Program-made: the position numbers and the translations under genes
The notes under the pieces: generated by a model
Seen by the model: the letters and a program-made list of their open reading frames with translations, nothing else
The model's database searches: none
What the model was told of the DNA's origin: nothing
In this document: piece after piece, positions 25,220 through 34,800 of the stretch
Numbering within the stretch: position 1 is the first letter of the stretch
Layout: each line of letters begins with the position of its first letter
Source of the DNA: Paraflavitalea devenefica
GTDB taxonomy: Bacteria > Bacteroidota > Bacteroidia > Chitinophagales > Chitinophagaceae
Assembly (NCBI RefSeq): GCF_011759375.1
Contig: NZ_JAARML010000003.1
Location: 620,001-684,000 of the forward strand
Reading direction: 5' to 3'
DNA: 64,000 nt

Positions 25220-26604
25220 GCGAAAGATTACCATACGAACAACAATTGCAGCAGCAATGGACCGACATCCCCTTGCCGGATGAAAATGCGGCATGGGATG
25301 ACATGGCCAGGAGGCTGAAAGAAGACGATGACGACAAGGCCATTGTCTTCTGGTGGCGTCCCGGCTGCGGGTTGCTGGGCGTGTTGTTGGTAATACTCGG
25401 TCTGGGATGGTGGATACTAAGGCCCGAAAAGCAGTTCCTGCATAATGGCGGTGATACCGGGCAACAGGTTACCACAAAAATGGATCAGAAAAAGTCCGCT
25501 AGAAGTAAGCACGATAACAAACCGTCTGATCAATCAGGTGGAAAAAACAATTTGGATCACAACAACAAACCGGAGACCCACACGAATGAAGACCATCCTG
25601 TTATAGATTCAATGGAAAGAGCAACGAAAGCCAGGGACAGGAGAAAAATAGATAAACAGGCTAACCCGGAAATCCGCAGTGTGAGCAAGAGCAAAAAAGG
25701 CAACCTCCCTAAAAAGAGAACCCAAAAGAATAACACCTGGAGAGGAGAGGACACAGATACGGCCAGTATGGATGTTATCAAACAGGATACACCAATTGTC
25801 ACAAAAGCATTCGATACAGTCAATAGAGCCGACACTCCTGTAGACGTTCCACTAAAGAAGGATTCCGTCAAAAAATCCCGTCCTCCTGCTGCCGCAAAGA
25901 AAGAGCCGCCGGCAACGGATAGCAGCAATAAGAACAAACTGTTCTTTTCAACCGGCCTGTCCCTGCAACAGCAATTACCCATGGGCGGTCAAAAAGCCAC
26001 GCCTTACAGTTCGACGGGCCGGAAGGGCTCCCTGGCGGATTATATACCATCTGTATTTGTAAGACTGAATAAAAAAGACAAATGGTTTTTACAGGCCGAA
26101 TTCAAGTATGGCGCACCACAGTATTCGAAAGAATTTACCTACCACCAGGCCAGCATCATCGATACGGGTTCCAATCCCCGTTATGTAACCAATTCAACCG
26201 CCCGGTTAAAGAAAACCTTCTATCACCAGCTTCCCCTCACATTCAATTACTATGTATCGCCCAATTGGTCAGTTGGCGGGGGAGTGATCTGGAATAAATT
26301 CTATGCAGCCTTGTCAGACCAGGAAATCATTAAGCACGACAACACGAATCAGACCAATACGGTTGTTTTTAAAGGGCTGGTAAGCATTAAAGAGGATACC
26401 TCGGGCACCTTTGCCAGCTCCTATTTTCAGGCAGTCATTGAATCTCAATACAAGTGGAAGCGATTTTCCATCGGAGCGCGGTACGCATTCGGACTGCAGC
26501 CTTATATACGATTTACATTGCCAGGTATTGGTACTAAAGAAGAAAAGAATAGTTCCATGCAGCTCTTTTTAAGGTTTGAGCTGTGGAGGTCCAAACAAGA
26601 ATAA
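25216..26604 (+). CDS. Membrane-anchored protein with C-terminal outer-membrane-barrel-like domain, probable sigma partner
   Basis: The N-terminal ~48 residues are cytoplasmic and acidic (DIPLPDENAAWDDMARRL), as in the sigma-binding ends of Bacteroidota anti-sigma proteins. A single membrane helix follows (about residues 50-68, GCGLLGVLLVILGLGWWIL). Next comes a long Lys/Asp/Thr/Pro-rich linker (about 85-235), then a domain with alternating hydrophobic strands (KLFFSTGLSLQQQLP, WFLQAEFKYGAP, WSVGGGVIWNKFY, FSIGARYAFGLQPYIRF) ending in LFLRFELWRSKQE. This is like an outer-membrane beta-barrel. It is translationally coupled to the sigma gene. Function is inferred from context only. Confidence 0.75.
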   Translation: MSERLPYEQQLQQQWTDIPLPDENAAWDDMARRLKEDDDDKAIVFWWRPGCGLLGVLLVILGLGWWILRPEKQFLHNGGDTGQQVTTKMDQKKSARSKHDNKPSDQSGGKNNLDHNNKPETHTNEDHPVIDSMERATKARDRRKIDKQANPEIRSVSKSKKGNLPKKRTQKNNTWRGEDTDTASMDVIKQDTPIVTKAFDTVNRADTPVDVPLKKDSVKKSRPPAAAKKEPPATDSSNKNKLFFSTGLSLQQQLPMGGQKATPYSSTGRKGSLADYIPSVFVRLNKKDKWFLQAEFKYGAPQYSKEFTYHQASIIDTGSNPRYVTNSTARLKKTFYHQLPLTFNYYVSPNWSVGGGVIWNKFYAALSDQEIIKHDNTNQTNTVVFKGLVSIKEDTSGTFASSYFQAVIESQYKWKRFSIGARYAFGLQPYIRFTLPGIGTKEEKNSSMQLFLRFELWRSKQE

Positions 26605-26655
26605 ACCAGCTGTGATGACAGCAGATGATCTCTCTCTTCATTGTTTGTACAAAGT

Positions 26656-27231
26656 TCAGACCCTGAGCGAGCCACGGAATGCCCTGGCGCCATAGTAAGA
26701 GTCTGCACCATTGTGGTATACGAAGACATGGTCGTAGCGGCGATCACAAAAGAGGGCGCCGCCGAGTTCTCTGATAGCAGCAGGAGTTTGTACCCAGCTT
26801 GATGTTTTCGTATCGAACGCTCCAAGTTGCTGCAGCTCCCGGTATTGTTCTTCCGTTAAAAGCTCAATGCCCATCTCGGCTGCCATATCTATAGCGCTAT
26901 TTTTCGGTTTATGTTCTTTCCTTGACTCCAATGCCTCACCGTCGTAACAAATACTTCTGCGGCCTTTAGGACTTTCCGCGGAACAATCACAGAAAATGTA
27001 TTCGCCCGTCTTTTTATCATAACCAATAACATCCGGTTCACCGCCGGTTATTTCCATTTCATCGAGCGACCACAGTTTTTTAGGATTAGCTTCCAGCTTT
27101 GCCTGTACTTTATCCCATTCAAGGCCTTTATGGCGCACCTTGTTTTTATCAAAACGGGCTTTCAATACTTTGAGTAGTTCTTCACGTTGTTCCCGTGACA
27201 ACTCCTTTTTATTGCTTTTAGTGTTGCTCAT
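26656..27231 (-). CDS. DUF4256 domain-containing protein
   Basis: The whole 191-residue protein fits the DUF4256 family of unknown function. Features visible are LLKVLKARFDKNKVRHKGLEW, LDEMEITGGEPDVIGYDKKTGEYIFCDCSAESP, and SIDM-like AIDMAAEMGIELLTEEQYRELQ. The strongly conserved C-terminus is GGALFCDRRYDHVFVYHNGADSYYGARAFRG. It is cytoplasmic, with a charged N-terminus. It is the last gene of the ArsR-led operon, 34 bases after the YdeI-like gene. Confidence 0.85.
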   Translation of the reverse strand: MSNTKSNKKELSREQREELLKVLKARFDKNKVRHKGLEWDKVQAKLEANPKKLWSLDEMEITGGEPDVIGYDKKTGEYIFCDCSAESPKGRRSICYDGEALESRKEHKPKNSAIDMAAEMGIELLTEEQYRELQQLGAFDTKTSSWVQTPAAIRELGGALFCDRRYDHVFVYHNGADSYYGARAFRGSLRV

Positions 27232-27265
27232 GCTTTACTATTTATTTCTATGGAGGTAGAATTTA

Positions 27266-27844
27266 CTAATCTTCTAATCCCTTTCCATTGAGAATTTTAG
27301 GCAAATATTTTTCCACCCTTGATTCCCGGGTTTTGGATTGTTTGGCTGCTGAAAAATAAAAAATGTAGGCTCTTTGACGCCCTGGCGTCAATGCCTCAAA
27401 GGCAGTTTTCAGGGCGCGGTTCTTATCTAATTTCTTTTGAAATTCTGCAGGGATCCTGTATTCTGCAGTCGTTTTAAGTTTCACTTTCAAACCGGCTCTT
27501 TCCACCTCAATGGCTTCATAAATATAGGCCTTCAGGACAGATACTTTTTCAACTATTTCCCGCACACTGGTGAACCGGATCTGGCGTGCCGACTGAACGT
27601 TCTTCGTTTGCTGGACCAGGATACCGTTGGGATCATTTAACAGGGCTCCTTTAAAAAACAGCAGCGCACAGTATTCTTTAAACACATGTATTAAGACGAT
27701 GTTCCTATCCTCAAATGTGTAACAGGGGCAACCCCACTTCAATTCTTCGTTCAGTCCGCAGGCGAGCGTGATGGTTCTCAGCTTTTCCAACTCTTTTTGC
27801 CATTTATTGTCTTTACTGAAGTAAAAATCAACTTTGGGATTCAT
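27266..27844 (-). CDS. YdeI/OmpD-associated family protein (DUF1801 fold plus OmdA tail)
   Basis: The N-terminal ~115 residues (ELKWGCPCYTFEDRNIVLIHVFKEYCALLFFKGALL) match the YdhG/DUF1801 fold, and the C-terminal part (IPAEFQKKLDKNRALKTAFEALTPGRQRAYIFYFSAAKQSKTRESRVEKYLPKILNGKGL) matches the OmdA/YdeI tail. These proteins are common near ArsR and SRPBCC genes in Bacteroidota; their biochemical role is not established. Spacing to the DoxX gene upstream is 11 bases, so it is in the same operon. Confidence 0.85.
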   Translation of the reverse strand: MNPKVDFYFSKDNKWQKELEKLRTITLACGLNEELKWGCPCYTFEDRNIVLIHVFKEYCALLFFKGALLNDPNGILVQQTKNVQSARQIRFTSVREIVEKVSVLKAYIYEAIEVERAGLKVKLKTTAEYRIPAEFQKKLDKNRALKTAFEALTPGRQRAYIFYFSAAKQSKTRESRVEKYLPKILNGKGLED

Positions 27845-27855
27845 TGCTGTTCATT

Positions 27856-28239
27856 TTATTGATTAACCAAAACGATTTTTCTACTCACCGGCCTGAAATA
27901 CCACGATACCGCAGTCAGGACCAACAACAGCACCGGGGGCAGTATTTCACTGATGGCACTGCCTGATGCAATGTGCGAAAAGATAGCTCCCGACATGGTA
28001 AAGAAAAAGCCGGCATATGCCCATTCCTTCAGTAAAGGGAATTTAGGGATCAGCACTATTACAACGCCCACTATTTTAGAGATACCCAGTATAGTTAGGA
28101 AATAGGCAGGATATCCCAAATTTATAATAAAATCCGTTTCAGATTTCACTTTTAAAAGCTGTACCATGCCAGTTGACAGCATGCCCAGGGCAAGCCAGAT
28201 GGTGGCAATCCAATAGATGATTTTATTTCTCTTTGTCAT
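27856..28239 (-). CDS. DoxX-family inner membrane protein
   Basis: The 127-residue protein has four predicted membrane helices: IIYWIATIWLALGMLSTGMVQLL, GYPAYFLTILGISKIVGVVIVLIP, EWAYAGFFFTMSGAIFSHIA and ILPPVLLLVLTAVSWYF. This is the pattern of the DoxX/SURF4-like family. Its role is unknown. It lies 6 bases after the SRPBCC gene in the ArsR operon. Confidence 0.88.
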   Translation of the reverse strand: MTKRNKIIYWIATIWLALGMLSTGMVQLLKVKSETDFIINLGYPAYFLTILGISKIVGVVIVLIPKFPLLKEWAYAGFFFTMSGAIFSHIASGSAISEILPPVLLLVLTAVSWYFRPVSRKIVLVNQ

Positions 28240-28245
28240 GACGTG

Positions 28246-28713
28246 TTATTTTAATTTGCTTAAGACCTGTTCTAATTGGTTATGTGCCATATTTAAGCCA
28301 TATTCAAAAGGCAACTTCAGCATTTGATCCCTCAGTTCGATTGTTCTGTATACTATTTGCATATTGAGTTTGCTGGTGTCGTCGGTAAGTTTTTCAAATT
28401 CCAGGAACTCAAGCTGAACGTCAAAAGGGGCATTGTCCATTTCAAATGTCCGGGTGATCTTCTGGTTTGGCACAAACTCATGGATGACGCCATTGGCCTG
28501 AAATACCACGTTTCCCTGGGCATCTGTTGTTTGAAATTGCCAGCCGCCGTGCTTCTTATTTTCAAGCTTCAGCACTTTCGTCCCCATCCATTGTTCAACA
28601 ATTTCCGCCTCTTCATAGGCTTTAAAAAGCAGCTCCAATGGCAGATCAAACTCCCTGGTTATCGTTAATTCCTGTTTGCCGGCTTCGGCATGGATCTTTG
28701 TTTTTCTTTCCAT
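28246..28713 (-). CDS. SRPBCC (AHSA1/START-like) domain protein
   Basis: The fold's signature is visible from ITREFDLPLELLFKAYEEAEIVEQWMG through HGGWQFQTTDAQGNVVFQANGVIHEFVPNQKITRTFEM to the C-terminal helix PFEYGLNMAHNQLEQVLSKL. SRPBCC proteins bind hydrophobic ligands in a helix-grip pocket. The pairing with an ArsR regulator 6 bases upstream is a widespread arrangement, suggesting a ligand-responsive unit. The ligand is not known. Confidence 0.9.
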   Translation of the reverse strand: MERKTKIHAEAGKQELTITREFDLPLELLFKAYEEAEIVEQWMGTKVLKLENKKHGGWQFQTTDAQGNVVFQANGVIHEFVPNQKITRTFEMDNAPFDVQLEFLEFEKLTDDTSKLNMQIVYRTIELRDQMLKLPFEYGLNMAHNQLEQVLSKLK

Positions 28714-28719
28714 ATTGTG

Positions 28720-29043
28720 CTATTTTTTGGGTTTGTATTTTTTCATGATGGCTTCCAGTTTATTGAACCGGTCATCCCACAATTGGCGGAATGGCTCTAT
28801 AAAGTCTGCTATTTCTTTCATCTTTTGTGGGTTTAAGTGATAGTAGATCTCCCTGCCATTTTGCTCTTGTTCAAGCAATTCGCACTCCGTGAGTATCTGC
28901 AGGTGTTTTGAAACGGTGGGTCTGGCGGTGTCAAAATTGGAGGCTATGGTCCCTGCGGTCATGGCTTGGGAGGCTACCAATAACAGTATAGCCCTTCTGG
29001 TGGGGTCTGCTATGGCTTGAAATACGTCTCGTCTTAGGTTCAT
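28720..29043 (-). CDS. ArsR/SdpR-type winged-helix repressor
   Basis: The 107-residue protein shows RRDVFQAIADPTRRAILLLVASQAMTAGTIASNFDTARPTVSKHLQILTECELLEQEQNGREIYYHL, the standard ArsR winged helix with recognition helix RPTVSKHL. No metal-binding CxC pair is present, so it belongs to the non-metal SdpR-like group. It is first of a five-gene operon and its promoter is covered by two matching 16-bp sites, so it very likely represses itself and the downstream genes. Confidence 0.92.
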   Translation of the reverse strand: MNLRRDVFQAIADPTRRAILLLVASQAMTAGTIASNFDTARPTVSKHLQILTECELLEQEQNGREIYYHLNPQKMKEIADFIEPFRQLWDDRFNKLEAIMKKYKPKK

Positions 29044-29046
29044 TGC

Positions 29047-29093
29047 GTAGCTATTTGACTACAAATATATATGTAGTTATTTAGCTACGCAAA
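29047..29093 (-). promoter_or_regulatory. ArsR operon promoter with twin 16-bp operators
   Basis: Two copies of GTAG-Y-TATTT-RR-CTAC lie at 29047-29062 and 29073-29088, 26 bp apart start to start. Each has GTAG/CTAC palindromic ends, and the whole region is also a larger inverted repeat (TTGCGTAGCT ... AGCTACGCAA). On the minus strand TATATTTG (29069-29062) is an exact -7 element and TTTG (29093-29090) lies 20 bases upstream. Both sites therefore cover promoter or start-site DNA immediately before the ArsR ATG at 29043. Confidence 0.8.
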
Positions 29094-29167
29094 TTTTTCT
29101 TAACGGAAAGCCCTATGGGCTCTACAGGGCCTTTATCCCACCCGGTCCCACAACCGGCAACGGCGGT

Positions 29168-29199
29168 AAAAAAAGAAACCCCGGTTGCTACTCCGGGGT
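29168..29199 (-). terminator. Rho-independent terminator of the small secreted protein gene
   Basis: On the minus strand ACCCCGG and CCGGGGT arms (29193-29199 with 29178-29184) enclose an 8-base loop and are followed by TTTC then seven T (plus-strand A-run 29168-29174). It lies 38 bases after the stop of the gene ending at 29237. Confidence 0.85.
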
Positions 29200-29236
29200 G
29201 ACACGAATCAAAATGCGTTAACATTGATAATGCCCT

Positions 29237-29557
29237 TTAATAATAGTTATAATAAGAATCCGAACTGGTATTGGTCGAAGAAGATCTTCCGCTGATGACG
29301 AAGTTGTAGGTATTGTAAGGATAGAAAGTTGATCCATACACCACTTCGTTGTAAGGGCCATTGGGCGTAGACCAGGTTACCCGCAACGGCTGATCATAAG
29401 AATTCGGGCCAATGTGTAACAGGCTGCCATCGTAGGTAACTACAATCTGGGGACCTGAGCCGCCATTGTAATTCCAGGTGGCAAACGGACGATGGGCTTG
29501 AAGTGCGAAGCAGAGAAAAATGGATACCAGTAAAGTAATGGCACGTGTTTGTTTCAT
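29237..29557 (-). CDS. Small secreted protein of unknown function
   Basis: This 106-residue product has a signal peptide (MKQTRAITLLVSIFLCFALQAH). A short beta-rich mature part follows (IVVTYDGSLLHIGPNSYDQPLRVTWSTPNGPYNEVVYGS), then a Ser/Thr/Asn/Tyr-rich tail. I do not recognise a family. The gene has its own terminator downstream and about 100 bases separate it from the next gene, so it is probably monocistronic. Confidence 0.65.
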   Translation of the reverse strand: MKQTRAITLLVSIFLCFALQAHRPFATWNYNGGSGPQIVVTYDGSLLHIGPNSYDQPLRVTWSTPNGPYNEVVYGSTFYPYNTYNFVISGRSSSTNTSSDSYYNYY

Positions 29558-29656
29558 AACGATAGGTTTTTTGAAGTGATCTAAAAAGAAGTATGCTTAA
29601 GCGTAATATACTAAATAATAGAAAACTTAAAGAAACTATGGTGATCGTATACCAGG

Positions 29657-31060
29657 TTATTTTGCTTTGATCTCCTTGAGCAATTGCTCTTTAAATTCTT
29701 TTTTATCGGGTGTAATGAATTGGGCGGAGATTAATTTACCCTCGGGATCATACAAAAGATACCTCGGTACAGAACGTATTTCCAGTATTTTCAACAACTT
29801 GTTGTGCGAACCCTGTTCAAGGCGGAAATTATAAGGGTTGTTGTATAGGCCTTCGTCTTTACTGGCAGCGATCCAATCATCTATTTTATCATTTTCATCG
29901 ATGCTGACGGATATAAATTTGATTCCCTTGCCGGCAAAATCGGGAAGCAGTTTTTTCAAATAAGGCATTTGCCTGCGGCAGGGGCCGCACCAGGATGCCC
30001 AGAAATCAACAAAGAGATAACTGCCTTTTTGCGACCGGATAAAATTAAAATAATTGAGCAGGGCACCTTTAATATCCTCCATGCTGGCCACTGCCTGCAG
30101 GGTTTGGTTTTCCCGCAGCGCTATCTTCGCCTGTAACAATGAATCATACCGGGGATCTTCGATACCGGCTTTTTTTATTCGTGCAATGTTGTTTTTTAAT
30201 TGATCGGTATTGCCTTTGTAATTGCCGTGCAATAGGTTGAGCAGGAAGGAGCGGTACAATTCTGTTGAAGCAATTTTGGGGTCTGTCGTCGCAAAATAAT
30301 CCCAGATATTGGTGGTGGGCTTTCCGGCCCTATAGGTGCGATAGGTAAGGATATTATAAAGTATGGAGTGGGTAAATGGAGATTGCAGCGCTGCTATCTT
30401 TGAAATATTATTTTCAAACCCGGTATAACAGCTATCGAGTATTTTTTTACCGGCAGGAGTGGCAGCCTGTTCCTTGGGTATGGCCATAATACCCCTTGCC
30501 TTGATCAGATAATTGAAATTGTGCAGGGCTTCAGTCACTGGTGGTTCTTTAGCAAAGGCATTGATCTTTCTTTCATTGTCTATATACCGCTGTTGAATAT
30601 CCTTGATCATTCCCGCCAAACCTTTGGTCTGTAGCTGTTTGGTAATAACAGAAAAGCCTGGGAAGTACAGACCGGTCAGGTCCAGCAGTTCATCCAGGTA
30701 ACCGGGGCTATAGCTGCCAAAAACAAAATGACGGCCATTTCGATCCAGCACAACGCTATCGCCGGGTAAGAGGAGCAGGCTACGCTGGGTGGCGGCAAAC
30801 GTTTTACCATCCTGGCTAACATCAACGTTGGCATAATAAATATGAAAGGGCTTTTGATAGGAGAGGTGTTTGGTGACGGTAGTGTCGGTGCGGCCGGGGT
30901 TCCGGAAAGAAATATCAGTACCTGTCTGGTCTTCGCTGAGCGCGTTGAATATGAGCTGGCTCCTGTTGTCGAATCGGACAGCCATTACAGTTTTGGGGGG
31001 CTCAGCAGTTTGGGCCGATACGCGAATGGCGGCAAGCAGGAAGAGGAATGACCATTTCAT
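29657..31060 (-). CDS. TlpA-family thiol-disulfide reductase with long N-terminal domain
   Basis: The C-terminal ~140 residues are a thioredoxin domain with WASWCGPCRRQMPYLKKL (CGPC at about residues 356-359 from the ATG used) and the cis-proline region EIRSVPRYLLYDPEGKLI. A signal peptide (MKWSFLFLLAAIRVSAQ) and an N-terminal domain of about 300 residues typical of Bacteroidota TlpA-like proteins precede it. It would act in the periplasm on disulfides of exported proteins. I chose the ATG at 31060 because the upstream alternative at 31075 is a GTG that extends the signal peptide. No partner gene is adjacent. Confidence 0.88.
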   Translation of the reverse strand: MKWSFLFLLAAIRVSAQTAEPPKTVMAVRFDNRSQLIFNALSEDQTGTDISFRNPGRTDTTVTKHLSYQKPFHIYYANVDVSQDGKTFAATQRSLLLLPGDSVVLDRNGRHFVFGSYSPGYLDELLDLTGLYFPGFSVITKQLQTKGLAGMIKDIQQRYIDNERKINAFAKEPPVTEALHNFNYLIKARGIMAIPKEQAATPAGKKILDSCYTGFENNISKIAALQSPFTHSILYNILTYRTYRAGKPTTNIWDYFATTDPKIASTELYRSFLLNLLHGNYKGNTDQLKNNIARIKKAGIEDPRYDSLLQAKIALRENQTLQAVASMEDIKGALLNYFNFIRSQKGSYLFVDFWASWCGPCRRQMPYLKKLLPDFAGKGIKFISVSIDENDKIDDWIAASKDEGLYNNPYNFRLEQGSHNKLLKILEIRSVPRYLLYDPEGKLISAQFITPDKKEFKEQLLKEIKAK

Positions 31061-31131
31061 GGCCTTGAGATGCACCGGCGGTTAATTTCCATAAATGGTC
31101 TTAAACAAATAATGCTCACGGTGCATACCCC

Positions 31132-31755
31132 CTATATCTCTCCCTTCAACGACTTTACAATCACCTCGCTTTTACTGTTGACCTGCAACTTGCGGTAAAT
31201 ATTTTTAATATGCTGGCGAACGGTCTCGAGGGTAATGCCAAGGCGGGCGGCGATCATTTTATAGCTCAACCCGTCTACCATGGCAGCGATCACCTGCTGC
31301 TCCTTGGCGGTGAGGGGTTCATTGTAGGTCCTTTTGGGGGCAAAATAATCTACCACCTTACGGGCAATGGTGGGCGACATAACTGACCCGCCTTTATAAA
31401 TGGTATGAATGCAATTCAGAATTTCTTCCAGGGCGGTATCTTTTTGTAAATAGCCAACTGCGCCGGCGCAAAGCGCCTGAAAAATACGGTCGTTGTCCAT
31501 GTATACGGAAAGTATGACGATGGATGCGTCGGGGAATTTTCGTTTAATACCGGGTATGCCCTCAATGCCCGATTGACCGGGTAAGCCGATATCGGTCAAC
31601 ACAATGTCCAACTGCTCTATCTGCTGCGCTTTATCGAAAAAATCATCTACCGAGCCCGCGGCGATGCTGCACTGTATGCCGTCACTGCCGGCAAAGAAGG
31701 CGGCCAGGTAGCGCCGCACCACTTCATCATCTTCTATTAAAGCGAGGTGAATCAT
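31132..31755 (-). CDS. NarL/FixJ-type response regulator
   Basis: The receiver domain has acidic pocket E8/D9/D10, phospho-acceptor Asp55 (IVLTDIGLPG), Ser near 83 and Lys in LQKDT. The C-terminal LuxR-type helix-turn-helix reads LTAKEQQVIAAMVDGLSYKMIAARLGITLETVRQHIKNIYRKLQV. It is transcribed after the propeller-type histidine kinase, 62 bases away, which is its evident partner. Confidence 0.94.
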   Translation of the reverse strand: MIHLALIEDDEVVRRYLAAFFAGSDGIQCSIAAGSVDDFFDKAQQIEQLDIVLTDIGLPGQSGIEGIPGIKRKFPDASIVILSVYMDNDRIFQALCAGAVGYLQKDTALEEILNCIHTIYKGGSVMSPTIARKVVDYFAPKRTYNEPLTAKEQQVIAAMVDGLSYKMIAARLGITLETVRQHIKNIYRKLQVNSKSEVIVKSLKGEI

Positions 31756-31817
31756 CGTAATGCTTTTAAAGATAATCGTACGATCCTATATCTCCTATCC
31801 CATATAAGGGGTATAAT

Positions 31818-34800
31818 TTATACAGGCACTTTCAGCAGTATGGTAACTCCCTTATCTGAAATAATATCGAAAGACGCTTTTAAGCGCCCGGCCCGCAACT
31901 GCATATTGTACAACCCATGTCCGCTATTGAATTTCTTTTCCCGTAATCCGGTTCCATCATCTTTTATCTGCATAATAAAATACCCGTTCGCTTTGTGTAA
32001 CTCCACCTGCACCCGGGTAGCGCCGGCATGTTTCACTACGTTGTTGATGGCCTCCTTAAATATGAGGTATACATGCTGGCGGAATTCCATGGTCAGTTTT
32101 TCCTGTTGGGTAATGCCTGTATGGTTCAGCTCAAAGTCGATGTTGGCAGGTGTAAGCATATTGTGCAGGTGCTCCTGCATATATTGGATCATACCGTCCA
32201 TGGTATCGTTCCGCGCATCGATGCTCCATACCACATCTTTCATGGTGGAGATAGCTCCTCTGCTGATACCGGAAATAGTGCCCAGTTGCTCCGCTATATC
32301 GGTGGTAAGGACATCGCGCTTACCGGCATCAGCCAGTACGGTGATGCGAACGAGCGAGCTGCCTACATCATCATGTAAATCGCTGGCAATGCGGGTGCGC
32401 AGGTATTGGATCTTTTTTACCTGGCGTATACGGTAGCGTACGATGAGCCAGGCAATGGCGGCAATGGCGGCTACCACCAATAGCATAAACCAAATGCTCC
32501 TGTAAAACACCTGCTTCACCAATATGTGAATGGTCAATTCGTTGATGCTGCCCGATCCGCCGCCTGTATTGCCTTTTATTTTCAGGGTATAACTACCGGG
32601 CGATAACCCGTTGAAAGAAATAAAATGCTGGTTGCCTATTGGATGCCAGGCATCGTCCACGCCCTGCAACTGGTAGAAAAAACGGTTACCGGCAGGGTCA
32701 TACTGGTCTGACAGCATAAAGTGAAAGGAAAAGAATTTATCGCCGGGCGCTATCACGGCATTGGTAAATGACTGCAGGTTGAATATGGAATCGATGGTCA
32801 ACCCATCACGGTCGATCTTGCTGAAGCGGGTAAGGGCTATGGTAACGGGCCTGACGGTGGTGAATACTTTTGCGGGATCGAACTGCATATAGCCATTCAG
32901 TCCCCCGGCGATCATTTTTCCGTCCGGCATTTTGTACAGGGCCTTGCGGTTGAACTCATCGGTATTCAATCCATCTTTTGCATAGAAGTTGGTGAACTGC
33001 CCGGTTTGCCGGTTGAAATAGCTTAACCCGGCATAGGTGGTGATCCAGCAATCGCGGCGGGCATCGAGCAGCACTCCACAAACGGTATTATTGCTCAGTC
33101 CATCTTTATTGGTGTATTGTTGTACTTCTTTGGTGTAGGTGTTGTACCAGATCAACCCTCCCCCGGCCGTACTGATCCAGCAACTGCTGTCGCCATCGAA
33201 GGTAATATCATTGATGCCGAAATCGAGTACGCGATGTACAGGCTCTTTCTTCACTTCCCTGGTGCGGGTATTCACTTTGTATAATCCATTGGCCGACCCG
33301 GCCCACAACCATTCACCTTTTAGGACGAGGCTCCAGCAAGGCAGCTCTTCAAAAGGCATGTGGCCGTTCTGATCGCGGAAAGGCCACATTTCACTGGTAA
33401 CGGGATCGAAGGTAAACAGGTTGTGTTGCCCGCCCGTCCAGAACAGCCGGCCATCCCAGGCAAGACTGAACTGGGTGATGCTTTGCTGCCTGGCAGCCTC
33501 GTCGCCTTTTGCCTGGAAAATATCCATCACCCCCGTTTGCAGGTTATAGCGACTGATACCATACCCTGCCATCCACAGCAAGTCTTTACCATCGTACCAC
33601 ATATCATAGACATAGCCAATGTCGTACCGGCCATCGAGTGGCAAATGAATGGTGTTGTTAACAACAGGCAACACCGTGATGGGTGGTGCGCCAAAAGTAG
33701 ACAACGCAATGGTGGTATCCCCGCCGGTGCTGGTGCGTGTCCGCTTCAGCAACCCGTAATTCTCTGTTCCGGCATAGAGGTTATTGTAACGGTCGGCCAT
33801 GATTCGCCGGCAGCGAATGTTCTTCAGTTCCTGACCCTGTATGATGAACGGCAGATTGGCGAACGACGCTTCGCGGTTGGACAGTTTGATGATGCCATTA
33901 TCGGTTCCCGCCCAAATAGTATTGTTATTGTCTTTGAACAAACAAAATACGATGGAGGCATTTACTGTTGCCAGCAAAGAGCTGTAATCTGTTACCTGGC
34001 GCTGCTGTAAGTCGTATTTCACCAGTCCTCCACGGTCATTGCCCTGCCATACATTGCCGGCTGCATCCACGCAATGAGCGGCGCGCAGGTGTAAATTAGG
34101 GCCGCTGACAACATAGGGATTTTTCAACCAGTTGTCAAATGCGCCTTTATTATACCGGCTGATGCCGTAACTGGAAATACCCCAGGTAACGTGCCGGCCA
34201 TCAATGTAAATTTTCGAGTAGTCATTCAAATATGTTACAGCCGGGCCGATGTGTTGCCCGCTGTTTGTAGCACGTCTGTTCACCAGCGTAGTGGGCTGGT
34301 CGAGGTAAGACAACCAAACCAGTTCATTGCTTACTTCAGTAACCGAAGCCAACACCATATCTTTTCTCAGCAAACTGCTGTCGATAGCAACCTGCGTGAA
34401 TTGCCTGTCGCCGGAAAATTCAGACAGCCAGGTTTCTCCCATTACCCAGGTACGCCCATTATGTAATTGTTGAATACTGCGTATGGGGCCTGCTGGCAAT
34501 GAAGACGGCATGGCATCCTGGTGAACAAATTGCCGGATGGTATTGGTGCAGGGATCGAGGATGTTGAGGCCGTTTTCGGTACCGATCCAGATAAGCCCTT
34601 TTTCATCCTGCATGATGGCCGTGACGGAACTGTTGCTGAGGGCAGGCTGGCTTAGTATGTTGTATTGGATAAAAAAAGTGCCATCGTAGCGGTTCAATCC
34701 GCCGTTGGTGCCAAACCACAGTATACCGGCCTTGTCCTGCAATATGCATTGAACGGAATTGTTGCTGAGGCCGTCTTCTACGGTGAGGCGGGTATATTGC

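Noticed and set aside
26605..26655. GCTGT-GATG-ACAGC mini-hairpin between convergent genes
   Set aside because: A five-base stem without a T-run is too weak to support a terminator call.
31756..31817. TATACCCC...GGGATA hairpin between the kinase and response regulator genes
   Set aside because: The stem is short with a mismatch and no T-run. It may be chance, so it is not listed as a terminator.
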